Shown here in pieces: positions 36,844-48,376 of a DNA stretch of 64,000 nt. Both the position numbers and the translations under genes were made by a program. Each line of letters opens with the position of its first letter. Position 1 is the stretch's first letter. Below the pieces are notes generated by a model, which was not told the DNA's origin, did not search any database, and saw nothing but the letters and a program-made list of their open reading frames with translations. Source of the stretch: Drechslerella dactyloides (taxonomy: Eukaryota > Ascomycota > Orbiliomycetes > Orbiliales > Orbiliaceae); NCBI GenBank assembly GCA_020064725.1, contig JAGTWJ010000001.1, positions 1,984,001 through 2,048,000 on the forward strand, read 5' to 3'.

Positions 36844-37471
36844 GGTGCACGGACCGATTGGCCAATTGGCGGACTGTCCGGAAGTATGATATGATAAGGT
36901 ACGATATGATCCTCTTACGGGGTTCCGAATTTGGGGGCGTCTCCGATGTGGTGGCACTTCCGTTTTGCTGGCGGCGTGTCGTGGCACTTGGCGGGGTTTG
37001 TGCTACTGCAACTGCCGGCACGCAGGACGCAGGACGCAGGGACTAAGCGGTGTCTTGAGGAGTACGTATGGTGGAGCTTGATTGTCTGTCACCTTGTTAG
37101 CTGGCTCAAGCATCAATCGCGTCAAGCGGGGCTTGATCTTAGAACTTACCACCTCTTTCCCTCTGAAGGTGTCTTCTGACGACGATATCGAATCGATTCG
37201 GGTCGCGGAGCGGACGGCAGTTTTATCATTAATCGAGCAATTACCGCTTCCGTCGGCGCTGACGTCTCGGCGAGCAGTCTCCAACGTCTACAACACAACA
37301 GCAAGTCATTCGAACGTAAGCTGACCGACTCTACCGGCAACAGGAAGGTAGTATATTACGTAGCATCCATTGCGTGTTATATATTTAAGAATCGGCGGGC
37401 ATCTATCTTCGACTCTATCTCTTCATTCTATTCTAGAACATTTGCTTGGCTGTCTGTTTGTTTAATTCGCT
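36844..37471. promoter_or_regulatory. Shared divergent promoter region
   Basis: The 628 bp between the starts of the epimerase gene (minus) and the 146-residue unknown gene (plus) must serve as promoter and leader for both. It contains the two CCAAT boxes at its left end and a TATATATTTAA word near 37376-37387, about 85 bp before the plus-strand ATG. No coding sequence is seen in it. Confidence 0.5.
36857..36869 (-). promoter_or_regulatory. Two CCAAT boxes just upstream of the epimerase ATG
   Basis: On the minus strand the sequence GCCAATTGGCCAATCGG places two CCAAT words within about 30 bases of the start codon. CCAAT is the Hap/CBC binding word; such closeness to the ATG would require a very short leader, or the boxes may serve the divergent gene at 37472. 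Confidence 0.3.
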
Positions 37472-38093
37472 ATGGTCTGTACTCTCGCCTTCGAGCACCA
37501 GCAGCGGACCACCATGTCCTGGGACGGTCGCCGGCCCCGACTGCCCATGTTATCCGTTACCCAGTTCACCGACTTTCTGAACGATCAGGATCGTATCTGG
37601 CCGTTGGAGAACCTACCGCGCGACGAGCAGGGCTTCGATCGCGACCGGAGCATGACATTGTGGGAACGCCAGGTGCACGAGGAGGAGAGGTGCCGGATGT
37701 TTGACTTTACGCTGCGCAGGCTGGCGGGATGGCTTTTGAGGTACGTATATATGTTGCATTCGTTATATTCGCTCTGTCCATCGATCCTCTGTTACCCTAA
37801 ACGTATAATCTAAATGCGTCCGCTCGTGTCCGCTCGTGTTCTTCACGCGTTTTTTGAATTCATTCATGCGTATTCCGTTACCATTCAAAGTCTGTAATGT
37901 TAATGTACGATACGCGCACAGCGCAAACGCATACCCACAGCGGGACAAGATCGGAGCCATCTTCGGCATCGTCGAGGTGTGGCAGCTGCCAAATATGGAT
38001 CATGTTCCAGAGGTGTTGCGGCACCCGAGGATCAGATACCAGGTTCTAGACGGGAGCCAAAGACAGCAACAAACGCCCACGGATGATCTTTAA
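37472..38093 (+). CDS. Unknown small protein, 146 residues
   Basis: Two exons, 37472-37740 and 37922-38093, joined through donor GTACGT and acceptor CACAG in phase 2. The product reads MSWDGRRPRLPMLSVTQFTDF and DFTLRRLAGWLL before the intron, and GAIFGIVEVWQLPNMDHVPEVL after it. It is a compact mixed-charge protein without signal peptide or membrane segment. I do not recognise the family. The first ATG is used here; a second in-frame ATG 14 codons on (MSWDG) is a reasonable alternative start. It is divergent from the epimerase gene, which may mean shared regulation only. Confidence 0.7.
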
Positions 38094-41000
38094 GATTTTT
38101 TGAGTCATTTGGTAATGATCTTGATGCCCGGGGGCTACATATACCGCATATGAGGCTGAATGGGTTGGCTTCCCTACTTATAATTGATAATCTAGAGATC
38201 TTGAATTGGTTTCCTACTCTTTATAACCAACATGTGGTCCATTTCAATTGGTTCATCACCAATTTTTTTTTGATGCTTTATTTTCGGTAGCGCGTTTGAT
38301 CGAACGATGTTGGAGCAACGGAATAGAAGGGGTACTATGGGGTTTATAATAAAGGTATACACAGGTGTGGTCGGAGCGGCAGTTCGCTCGCTCGGCTGCA
38401 ATGACAGCTTGGCGGAGTTGGAACCAACGTTGGAGATATCGTATTTCGGACTGGCTCACGCTACCCTTCGTTTCGAGATTTGTTATGTTACGCATATTTA
38501 CGCCTGATTTACAGTGTTGTTTTGGTTTAAATGCCTTCGGTGATTTAAGAAGGTTCTCAACGTATACTATATCGCCTGTGTCATTTCGGATTTCACTTCG
38601 TTGACGTGCTGAGTAGTAAATTATTTCGATACACCAGCTTTGCTATATGTAGACTCTTCAATGGTATCGATATTATGATATCACAGTACATATATATTTA
38701 TGGGTCGATCTACCGATCGATTACCCCTAGCGGTGCAAAAACCGTAGATTACACAACTCTCGTCCAAGTCAGCTAAGCGCCGGGTAGTGTGCGGCATGTT
38801 AAAGTTCATCATGCGTGCAGGCTCTGTGCCGCCGCGGTTTATGCATGCGCAGCTAGCCAACTACGGATATATATGCAGGAACCATGACCTGCATGTTATG
38901 CCGGGCATGCAAGTAGTGCAGTGCAGCCGGTTAGAAATGGATTTTGCTTCCACTGCCGGCTCTGGCTGTATGACGGCGAGGTAAGGTTAGTTTGGCTAAT
39001 TGTTTAGGACTGTCGATACGAAGTTCGAGAGCTCGCCTCGACCTCGCCTATGCAGGGTCCGAGAATGTGATGTCTGAGGTTGCGCGTTTTAGAATATAAT
39101 AAACCACGCCGTTGTGGATCGATATCGGTCGTTTGTGTTTGTCGGTGAATCGATTAATCCTGTGATCAACTTGGAATTCGCGCTATCGATAGCGGGTGGC
39201 TGGCGGTGGAAATCTCGAAGGTATACGTAATTACAGATATAGCTTCCTTATGTGGATCTGCATTCCGTGAGGATCAAAGAGGGGAATAGCAATACGTCTC
39301 AAGATGTGATATCAAATTTGCTTAACGTCAAGTGTGAACAGTGAGGCTGTAACGATAGCAGCTGCATCGCGCGTGACGTCGTATGTTTGTACATACGTAT
39401 GCTGTGTGTAATCATGTATGTATCAGCGAATTCAAGGCACATATGTCCGAGCTGAAGTATTGATAGCGTGTTTGTGTCTTCGCTGACCCCCAGCGAGGGC
39501 TACAGGTATGCGTGCTAATCAGAATGAAGGATCCAGCGACCGTGGTGAACCGCGGTCACGTCACAACGGACTACAAGGCTGCAGGACAGAAATGCGGGAT
39601 AGCAACCTTGCACCCGACAAACTCGCAAGCTGGTATACGGGGCACAGCAGGCCCACAGGAATTTCTTGGCTTACAAGCCGTGGAATTCACCAGCATTCAT
39701 TCAATCATCCATTCATGGATCCTTTCGAGACGCATATGTCATCGAACCGTCTGGTACAATGTAGTCTTGCGGATGCCAGTAAATTCACTCCAATATCATA
39801 TCGACCTGCTTATCTTGCTTTTCACGATAGAGCAAAGCATGGGAGCTAGATCTAAGAGAGACAGATATAGCTCGAAGCCTGCGATATCACATTACTTGCA
39901 ACATGTTGGAATGCACAGCTTCCGCAAACGGCGATCCATCGCGTAGAATGACTGCAGCTAGGAATTTCAAACCCGTACGGCTGACCGGCGGAGGCGTGGC
40001 AACTGACGGGCAAGCAAGGAAGTAGTGAACCGGCATAGTCGATGATGTGGCGATCACCGCAGACGGTATACGGTACTGCAGGGTATTGTACATACACGAG
40101 AATGACCTGCAGCCGATATCGATGCAACGGCAAGCTGATCTAGTTTGTGATGCTCAACATAGGTGGCCGTGCCCACGGAATGCACCGATAGGGAGCTGTC
40201 CAGTCGATCTGCAAACACGATACAGTTGATCAGGCACCATAGCTGCAATGGCCAATTGTCTTTTTTTGGGCACTTATATTCCAGATATACATTTGGATGC
40301 ATCGGAAAAGCATTTATAATTATACGAGGCTGAAGAAAGATCTTAAGATGGAATCTGCAGTGGTCCAGATCGATAGACTTGGAGATTTGAATATCGATTG
40401 GGGATCCCAATTGCCAAGCGTCAGATAGTAACGCTATAGGGAAAGGCCGGAGTATTGATAAGTTCCTGCCTTGCTAGGTTTGGTACACAGCGCACATTTC
40501 TGGATGGTGCCGGAATGATGGGCTCTGAGGGTCACCGAGAAGCACTGGGCCTTCCAAATCATATCTTCACGCATTCAAAGGAGCTCCGAAGTGTTGGCGA
40601 CTCTGCGAATATGTTGCTCAAGCCCAGTGGGAGTTTGGGGTTCTGCTTAGCTTATTCTAAAATCGCATTGATTGGGACGGGTTCTCGATCTTATAGATTC
40701 GGCTAGGTTTCGGTCCGCGGAGTGTAATGCAGGCAGTTGCAATTGTATGCAACTTTAACGCGACCCCTCTAGATCTAGACCAACGGCAGTTTTGGGGTAT
40801 ACTAGCATTGATGTATTGAAATATTGCTGTAAAAGCTGCAATTGTTATGTGCAGTAACTCCGCTTGCAAGTCTGTAACATGCACATTCGATGCATTCGAT
40901 TCTCACCTATTGAGTTCTGTACGGGCAGCTTTAGTTCTATAATAAGAACACGATCCTGTGTTTGCTTTGTATATATCATACGTCCACTAGCTGATCATCA

Positions 41001-43895
41001 ATTGAATGACCGTGGCTCGATCTCGCCCGGCCGGCCGCCTGCCGTCCATGATAATGGACGCGATACCGCTAGGACTGAAATCCATCAAAGGCCAATGAGT
41101 GTGCTTGGAATCCGCGACGGTCTCGGTATGCAGCTACATGTATGCATGTATAACGTGACGTGTCCTAGTCTGCGTCGCCAGCGGGTACAAGTATCGTGAT
41201 GGTCAGAGGCCGAACCCCCTGCATGCATGCATTGACTTTGGAATATTCGCGCGCCTTCCGCGGGACCAGTTGCTGGCGGTCGTGTTGGACGATGGGGAAG
41301 GCAATTGGGGAAATTGTAAACGTCAACTTCAGGCGATTAATAAAGCTGCAACACGTCAATGCGAACCGGCACGCCTTTGTCATCGCAGTTCACCTCGTCA
41401 ACATCATCACGAAACCCGGCTGGCCAGGTCCGGGCTCGACTTTCAGCGCGAGTGGGCCTCGATCCGCGCTCCGGACGACGCTAATTTTGGAAACGGTTGT
41501 CACGTCTCCATCCATCAATCCAGGTTTCACGACAGGTCGCCGCCAGCCATTGTTCGCGTGACGACAGGCGGGAGCCCGGACCTGCTCCTGCTCGCTTGAT
41601 ATCAAATCTTGGGGCAGGCCGGGGCTCCATGCATGCAGGAGCCAATCCGGTCGCCCTTTGGCGCGCGGTACCCTGGCCGTCGAGTCCGCCCATTCTGTCC
41701 ACCCAGCCAATCACCGCGCGCCCCCGCCGTCGCGATAGCGAACTCGTGCTCATCCACGGAGCAAAAAAATGGAAGCCCGACAGTTTGTCTGCAGTCCCAT
41801 ATTACTCTATCGGTACGCCTGCCTCGAGCGTACTGTCGTTCGAACCGGGCTAGCGTCGCTGGAACGGACGTCTTTCCGGCCAGATCGAGCGCTTTGGTGC
41901 GCGATTCGCTCGTGGGAAGCATTTTGTGAAATTGCTGCCCATGGCCATGCGCCGTCTTTCGGACCCGATTCGAGGATATTCGAATGAGAGGCGCCTCGGG
42001 GCTGTTTAGACGGCGGTCAGATGGATGAATCGAATGTGTTCACGAGCATACGTGTCGAGAACTATAGCACGTCTGCCTGCGCTTGGGGTCTGTGGGCTTT
42101 ACGTCTGCGAAGAGACGCACCGACTTCTTGTTTTCCCGATCTTGCCCAACTCCGGCTGTCATCGCCAGGACCAAGACAGGCCGCCAGGCGACAAAAAAGA
42201 AACGAACAGGAAGTGAAGAAAAAAAGAAACAAAGACACCGCTTAGGTGACATTTTAAACGTGGAATTTCAAACTCTTCGCACGTCCAATACATCCTGTCG
42301 TCATTTTTCCTTTTTTCGACAGTTTTCGGACAGGAATCCGTACTTGTCCGTATGTGCCAGCATCGCGGACAGACACGAACGAACGACCAGAATACCTTTC
42401 GGCGGCGCGGTCAGCTTGGCTGGCGGGGGTACGCTGCTCGATTCGCATGCATCCTGCCTTGATAGCTCCATTTCTGTCCGGTCGCCTGATAACGTACGAG
42501 CGGACGGACGGACAGGCCAGGACGGTACATGTATGTGCAGCCCACAATTACTACTGCGCAATTCCCACCGCTCGCCGAGGCGATTCGAGCAATCGATCGA
42601 GAAGGCTAATATTCCCAAAAAACTGGAATCATTTTACACGAAGGATTCGACTCAACAATCGCAGCCTTCTCCATCTTGCATCGACGGTTCTCGGACGGCC
42701 TCCTCAAAATATCTCGATCGATCAGTCCCACCATCACTGTTGCACACTAGGCTTGTCCCATCCCAGGTTTCTTTCTGACAGTTGGACGCAACCGCAGCTA
42801 CCTAGCTCTTGCTTACGGAGGGCCTGACCGAGGTATTGACGGGCAGCAACGAAATATAACCGTTTGTTTGGCTACAGCGTCAAACGCTTCGCCATATTCT
42901 TTTTATTAATAACTGGTGCATCATCTTTTTTTGGCCCAGGATTGCAACGAGTACGAGTTATCGTCGCTTCATTTCGAAACGAATATAACGAGCAGACGAA
43001 GGAACGAAACGAGCGATTTTTTTTTTCTTAGCATCTACAGAGCACTTTCCATCATCCATATTTTTTTCGTCATCCAGAATTTTCTTTCCTCCACACTTGC
43101 GATCACTTCGACCACGTCTGCAGTACGTTCGGCGGCTCTGATATCATTCTCGTAGAAGAAAAAAAGGCGGACGAAAATAGCATATTTCTTTTTCCGCATA
43201 CACGACGACGAGCTCTGGAGCCAGAAAAAAGAGGCAAGAGACAAAAAACGAGGTGAGCGAGCGAGCGTCCCCGGCCAATGTCCCGCATCACCTTGCCGCC
43301 CAGTTTATTAACCCGCAGCCTTCGCCAGCATTACTTACTGACCCCATCCGTCTGCTGCCTACCTCGGCCGCGCTCCTTGGCCGTCGTCCATCCATCCATC
43401 TTATTTTGGACTTGGTCTTTTTTTCCTTTTTGTTCTTTCTTGCGCCTCGTCGCTTAGCCTTCTTGGGAGACCAGCGGGATAACGCACCAGATATAACCTC
43501 AACCCTCGCCCGTTCGGCGACAAAACTTCAAAGCGGGCTCAAAATAATACGCAGAAGCCGCACGAATTTTCAAGAAATCCAGCTGCTAAAATAGCAAAAA
43601 CCCACCCCGGGAATCCATTTCGACCTGGGATCTGGTGTCATATTGACAAAACGGGCGACTATCCCTGCTGGCAACTGGATGCACCATAACGACCACGCAA
43701 CCTCACGCTGACGACAGGCCAACAGACGACGACGCAAGCCTTCGTTTCCACCCGCTATATATACGATTACGCCTAGTTTCCTCACACCTCGAACCATACC
43801 CGATCAATGACCAGGACTTAGACCACGGCTGCGGATTAATCGACCAGACACAATTCCAAGCAATCCAGACGCGGGACCCTCGATTGTTACACAGC
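38094..43895. other. Gene-poor region, about 5.8 kb
   Basis: No gene recognised. The left part (38.1-41.2 kb) is AT-rich with many GATATC and ATCGAT words; TGCATGCA palindromes lie at 41220 and 41630. The last 800 bp are C/T-rich with Ser/Leu/Pro-rich frames, consistent with promoter and leader of the gene at 43896. Confidence 0.5.
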
Positions 43896-46800
43896 ATGCA
43901 TCCTAGCTGTCACCATTTACCCTCGATATCGTACCACCATATGCTGCCGGTGACCGTCGTAGCCAGCGAAGCTGACGGCCGGCGAGCATCCGGCTCTCTG
44001 GCAAACTCACCGTGCACGGATACAGACGACTGCGAGAGCCCGTCGAGCTTTATCCTCTCGACGCCGCGGTACCAGCCGCGCTCGATGCCTTCTCCACCGC
44101 TGGGATGCGACGCAACAGCGGAGACGACAGCTGCGCCGTCGGCGAAGACGCACCGGCGGTCGACATCGGCGAAACTGCACGGACTGGGATTGAATGTATT
44201 CAAGCACGGGATCAAGTCATCACAAACATCGACGTCGACGTCGACATTGACATCAACACCATCGTCGCCGAGCAAGTCCAAACGGCGGTCTATGGGCTTT
44301 GGAGGTAGCGGCAGCAGAAGCCCCAGCAGCGCGACCAGCAGCGCCGGCGGATCGCCGAACACCAAGCACGCGCGACACTTCTCCAGCCATGCGTTCGCAA
44401 GTTACGGTCCCAAGCCGCCGATTTCCCCGACCCTATCGGACGCACGGTTCCCGACTGCGAGTGCCGGCCACGTCCGCAGCCACAGCCACCAGTCGTCAAT
44501 GGGCTCGGCGTACCCCGCGAGCAACCAGCAGCAGAAGCACCACCACCGCGGCGTCCAGTCCATGTACTCGAACGCGTCGTCGAGCCCGCGGATCAACCTC
44601 GACAACTGGACCGAGTCCTACCTGAACAATCGGAACCGCGGACACAAGCGCAACGGGTCCAGCCGGAGTCGGGACTACTTTGTCGGCAGCGGGGATGCAT
44701 CCGAGTCCTCGCAGTCCGAGGCCGGCTCGCCGTCGTACACGCACGTGGAGCCGCTGAGCGCCGGCGGCGGGCGGGCGGTGTACCATTACGATCTTACGCC
44801 GGAGAGTCAGCAGGGCTCGTTCCCGAACTCGCCGCAGCTGGGGGATGCGTCGCAGATGCGGGAGGTGGCGGCGGAGGCCGGGCCCGCTGTGGCGCCGATA
44901 CTGCAGGCGCGGCTGTCGTCAATGTACTCCGTGGCTGGCTCGTCGACGTACGGCGGCGTCGCGGGCGGCCGGGAGACGGGTATCTGGTCGACGACGCGGA
45001 GCGCGGCGTACACGTCCATGACGAGCGTTGATACGATGCGGCAGCAGAAGTTCGCGTCGATGGAGGCGGACGAGTCGGAGCTGCTGGAGCTGGAGGAGAT
45101 GATGAGCGATATGAACTCGTCGGAGACGTCGGTGGAGCGGGAGATCAGGATGCTGATGAGGGAGATGCTGGCCGGGCAGGAGGTTGTGCGGACGGAGTTG
45201 GAGGCGACGACGGAGCCGGAGGTTATTCCGAGCCCGATGCTGCCGCAGCTGGCCGAGGAGGAGGAAGAGGAGGAACAGCAAGGGAAAGGGATGCGCGTGC
45301 AATTGCAGGGCCGGGAATTCGACATGACAAAGACGGACGACTGGCAGGAGATCGAGCGGTGGGCGGGCGTCACCGCGAGGGAGGAGTACCGCCACCGCGA
45401 AAGCTCCGTGGTCACGTACGACCGGTCGGAGATTGATGACGAGAGCATGCACGAGGAAGACTTTGAGCGGGTGGAGATGGAGGCTGCGATGGCGAGGATG
45501 TCGATGCGCAGCAGCCGACATCCTGCGGAGGACGAAGGGCTGAACGAGATGGCCTTCGACCCGAGCTTTCCCGTCCCGGAGGTACCCTGCGAGACAAACG
45601 TCTCGACACCACGACAGCAGTATCCCGAGCCGACGTCGGAGGAACAGCGAGAGGAGGGAGCGAAGCATGACAAGAACGCGGAGTTCACTCTGGGCCTCGG
45701 CGTGTCCTTCGAGGACCTCTCGATCGTGGACGAGGAGCTGCGGTTCGAGGATGAATCTGAGGAGCTGCGGGTTCGGCAGGAGGACCTGCTGAGCGCCGCG
45801 GCGCTCGAGCTTCCCACCAGCCGGCCATCGACGAAGGATGGCTCGCGGCCACAGCTCTCGCTGCTCGAGGTGCCGACGGCGGCGGACGCCTGCGCGGGCC
45901 GACAGGGGCTCGAGTCCCCCACCTCTGGCGAAGAAAGCCAGATCGAGATGAAGGGCAAAACCGCCAGCCTCCAGCGCGGCGGACGCCGACACAACCTCAA
46001 GGAGAACGAGATCCGGGTCGAGGACCCGGCGTACCTCGTCGCGTTCAAAAAGTTCCTCAAGCCGTCCGTGCACTCGGACGCGTTTGTGAGCCGGCAGACG
46101 CGCTTCGACGCCTTCCAGACGCGCCGAATCTGCAACGAGCTCCCGCACGAATACCGCCCTCTCCCGCCGTGTCCGCCCAAGGCCGAGCCAGCGGCGGCGG
46201 CGGCGGCGGACTCCAGCAGCAGCTGGCACATCGGCCAGGTGCCTATCGTCCTCAGCACGACGCCGGAGCAGCGGCGTGCGAAGGAAGTCACGGACGAGCT
46301 GACGACGCGGCTGTGGGTCTTCATGGCGTACAAGTGGCTGCACTACGGCCGGATCCTCGTCAGCCCCGCGCACGACATCCTCAACCAAGCCGGCATCGAC
46401 CGGCGACGGAACAAGTCCGCCGCGGCGGCGGCGGCGGCGGCGGCGGCGCCAGCGATCCGACGGCGGGTGCTGGACCTCGGCGGGGCGCCCGTCGCGGACT
46501 GGGGGTGGCACTGCGCGTACGAGTACCCGCACTCGAAAGTGTACACGGTGACGAGCCGGCCGAAGAACATCAACATCGACAACGTGCTCATCGCGGGCCA
46601 GGGCGTGGTGGAGAAGCGGCGGTTCACGGGCCCGTCGAACCACCGACACATCAAGGTGTCGTCGCTGTGGAAGCTGCCGTTCCCGGACAACCATTTCGAC
46701 GTGATATCCGCGCGCTCGCTGCACACGATCCTCAAGCGCACACCCCCGCCCAAACGGCGCAGCGATAAGAACAACAAGGCGGCCCGGCTGGACGAGTACG

Positions 46801-47411
46801 CGCTGACGCTGAAGGAGTGCTACCGGGTGCTGAAGCCCGGCGGGCACTTTGAATGGTCGGTGACGGACAGCGACGTGATCCGCGCGGGCCCCGCGACGCG
46901 GCAGCTGGCGGAGGACTTTGCGACCGACCTCGAGAAGCGCGGGTACGACGCCCGGCCGACGGAGCAATGGCTCAGCCGGCTCGGCGCGGCGGGGTTCGCG
47001 GGGACGAAGCGGGCGTGGACGATCCTGCCGATGGCGCCGCCGGCGAACAAGCCCAAGGCGAAGCGCACGCTGGGGAAGTCGCTCGACGACGACCTGAAGG
47101 CCGCGCAGGAGGAAATGCAGGCGGAGCTGAAGGCGTGGGAGGAGCTGGGCGTGGTGAAGGGCAGCACGAATGACGTGGCGGCGCTGACGGGGATCGTGGG
47201 CACGTGGCGGTGGGAGGAGTGGATGGTCAAGGTGGACGGGGAGAGCGAGAACCCGGCGTGGAAGAAGGGGCTTGTGAACGGGATCACGGAGGCGCTGGAC
47301 GAAGGGCGGGAGAACGGGAGCGGGTTCCGGTGTCTGGTTGGGTGGACGCGGAAGCCGGTGAAGGGTGCGGAGGCGGGGAAGGGGCGACGACGACGGACCG
47401 GGCGCAATTGA
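43896..47411 (+). CDS. Large protein with C-terminal class I methyltransferase domain
   Basis: A single uninterrupted frame of 1171 residues from the first ATG (MHPSCHHLPS); an in-frame ATG 15 codons on (MLPVTVV) is an alternative start. The N-terminal ~700 residues are Ser/Gly/Glu-rich, mostly disordered, with His-rich and acidic runs (EEEEEEEQQ) and a possible coiled coil at ELLELEEMMSDM. The C-terminal domain, from about residue 850, has a Rossmann motif I (VLDLGGAPVADWGW), LPFPDNHFDVISARSLHTIL (acidic/aromatic motif) and ECYRVLKPGGHFEWSV (motif near strand 5), as in type-11 SAM-dependent methyltransferases. A poly-Ala run of about ten residues precedes it (46416-46450). The substrate is unknown; the long N-terminus sets it apart from metabolic methyltransferases. 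Third codon positions are almost all G or C, so long antisense frames exist on the minus strand, which I regard as shadows. Confidence 0.88.
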   Translation: MHPSCHHLPSISYHHMLPVTVVASEADGRRASGSLANSPCTDTDDCESPSSFILSTPRYQPRSMPSPPLGCDATAETTAAPSAKTHRRSTSAKLHGLGLNVFKHGIKSSQTSTSTSTLTSTPSSPSKSKRRSMGFGGSGSRSPSSATSSAGGSPNTKHARHFSSHAFASYGPKPPISPTLSDARFPTASAGHVRSHSHQSSMGSAYPASNQQQKHHHRGVQSMYSNASSSPRINLDNWTESYLNNRNRGHKRNGSSRSRDYFVGSGDASESSQSEAGSPSYTHVEPLSAGGGRAVYHYDLTPESQQGSFPNSPQLGDASQMREVAAEAGPAVAPILQARLSSMYSVAGSSTYGGVAGGRETGIWSTTRSAAYTSMTSVDTMRQQKFASMEADESELLELEEMMSDMNSSETSVEREIRMLMREMLAGQEVVRTELEATTEPEVIPSPMLPQLAEEEEEEEQQGKGMRVQLQGREFDMTKTDDWQEIERWAGVTAREEYRHRESSVVTYDRSEIDDESMHEEDFERVEMEAAMARMSMRSSRHPAEDEGLNEMAFDPSFPVPEVPCETNVSTPRQQYPEPTSEEQREEGAKHDKNAEFTLGLGVSFEDLSIVDEELRFEDESEELRVRQEDLLSAAALELPTSRPSTKDGSRPQLSLLEVPTAADACAGRQGLESPTSGEESQIEMKGKTASLQRGGRRHNLKENEIRVEDPAYLVAFKKFLKPSVHSDAFVSRQTRFDAFQTRRICNELPHEYRPLPPCPPKAEPAAAAAADSSSSWHIGQVPIVLSTTPEQRRAKEVTDELTTRLWVFMAYKWLHYGRILVSPAHDILNQAGIDRRRNKSAAAAAAAAAAPAIRRRVLDLGGAPVADWGWHCAYEYPHSKVYTVTSRPKNINIDNVLIAGQGVVEKRRFTGPSNHRHIKVSSLWKLPFPDNHFDVISARSLHTILKRTPPPKRRSDKNNKAARLDEYALTLKECYRVLKPGGHFEWSVTDSDVIRAGPATRQLAEDFATDLEKRGYDARPTEQWLSRLGAAGFAGTKRAWTILPMAPPANKPKAKRTLGKSLDDDLKAAQEEMQAELKAWEELGVVKGSTNDVAALTGIVGTWRWEEWMVKVDGESENPAWKKGLVNGITEALDEGRENGSGFRCLVGWTRKPVKGAEAGKGRRRRTGRN

Positions 47412-48376
47412 TTTTGAGATACGATTATTTTGTTACATGATGTTTTAATACACGCGGGCTCACGATGTATGGGTTATGACGGCTACGATGGGATATATAT
47501 TGCAGGCGTTCATTGGCGGTTTTCGGCAGGGAGGTTGTTATTCTTATACATTTACGGCTGGCGGTTGGCTTTTTTGTATCTTTACTTTTATATCGTTGGG
47601 ACGGTGTTTTCTTACAGCAGCATATATCCGATACAAATAGACGTTCTTCCTGCCTTTTCAACGTCCACCCTGATACCACCACAAGCAGACGTATATACGT
47701 TCATGAGCACCACAAGTAGACGTATATACATCGTGATAGCTCAAACCCAGCTAGTCTGGAGGGTTAGTCAGCGGTGCGCTGGCGGGCCGCGGAGTTGGAC
47801 GAAATGGAGCTGAAGGGCTGCCCGCGTTCGGGCCAAAATGCCCGGCGGCTGCAAACGACTGGCTGGCCGCATTATTAATTGGCCCCTCCACATGCCAGCC
47901 AGCCAGCTTCTTCCTCCTCCTCCCTCCTCAGCCATCCCCTCTCCGAAAGCGAAGACTGGCACGAGAGAACTTTTGCCCGCGAGCCCGACGGAGGTATGTA
48001 TTATTATATAAGCTGCTGTTTATTTACCTTGCGCGTGCTGCGTCTTTGCATTGCTTCGGTCGATTGATCACTCGCTGACCTGTCGACGAACGGGGAACGG
48101 TTAGGTTATTAAGGCAGCTTAAGAATCCTACTTACAGCCGAGCGGGTCGCACGCGCACGCGCTTAGCATTTTGGTTTGCCTTCGGTTTGGGTTGGGTTTT
48201 TTTACCTCGGCCGTACCGTCCTCCCATTTATAATACACAGCTCTACTCGGCCACTCACCTCCACTCACTCGCCTTCGACTGCAGTATATTACGGAGGGAC
48301 GGACACACTGACGGACGGAACGACCATTCACACGCATTGCATACGAGATACGCACAGGCGAGCATAGCACGACGAG
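47412..48376. other. Intergenic, upstream of PEX5
   Basis: Non-coding sequence containing the 3' end of the methyltransferase gene and the PEX5 promoter and leader. A tandem pair of AGACGTATATAC words lies at about 47690-47730. No gene recognised. Confidence 0.55.

Noticed and set aside
44919..46967. Minus-strand frames of 682 and 508 codons opposite the methyltransferase gene
   Set aside because: They are Arg/Leu/Val- or Ser-rich mirror images produced by GC-rich third codon positions of the plus-strand gene, with no family resemblance and no sensible start.
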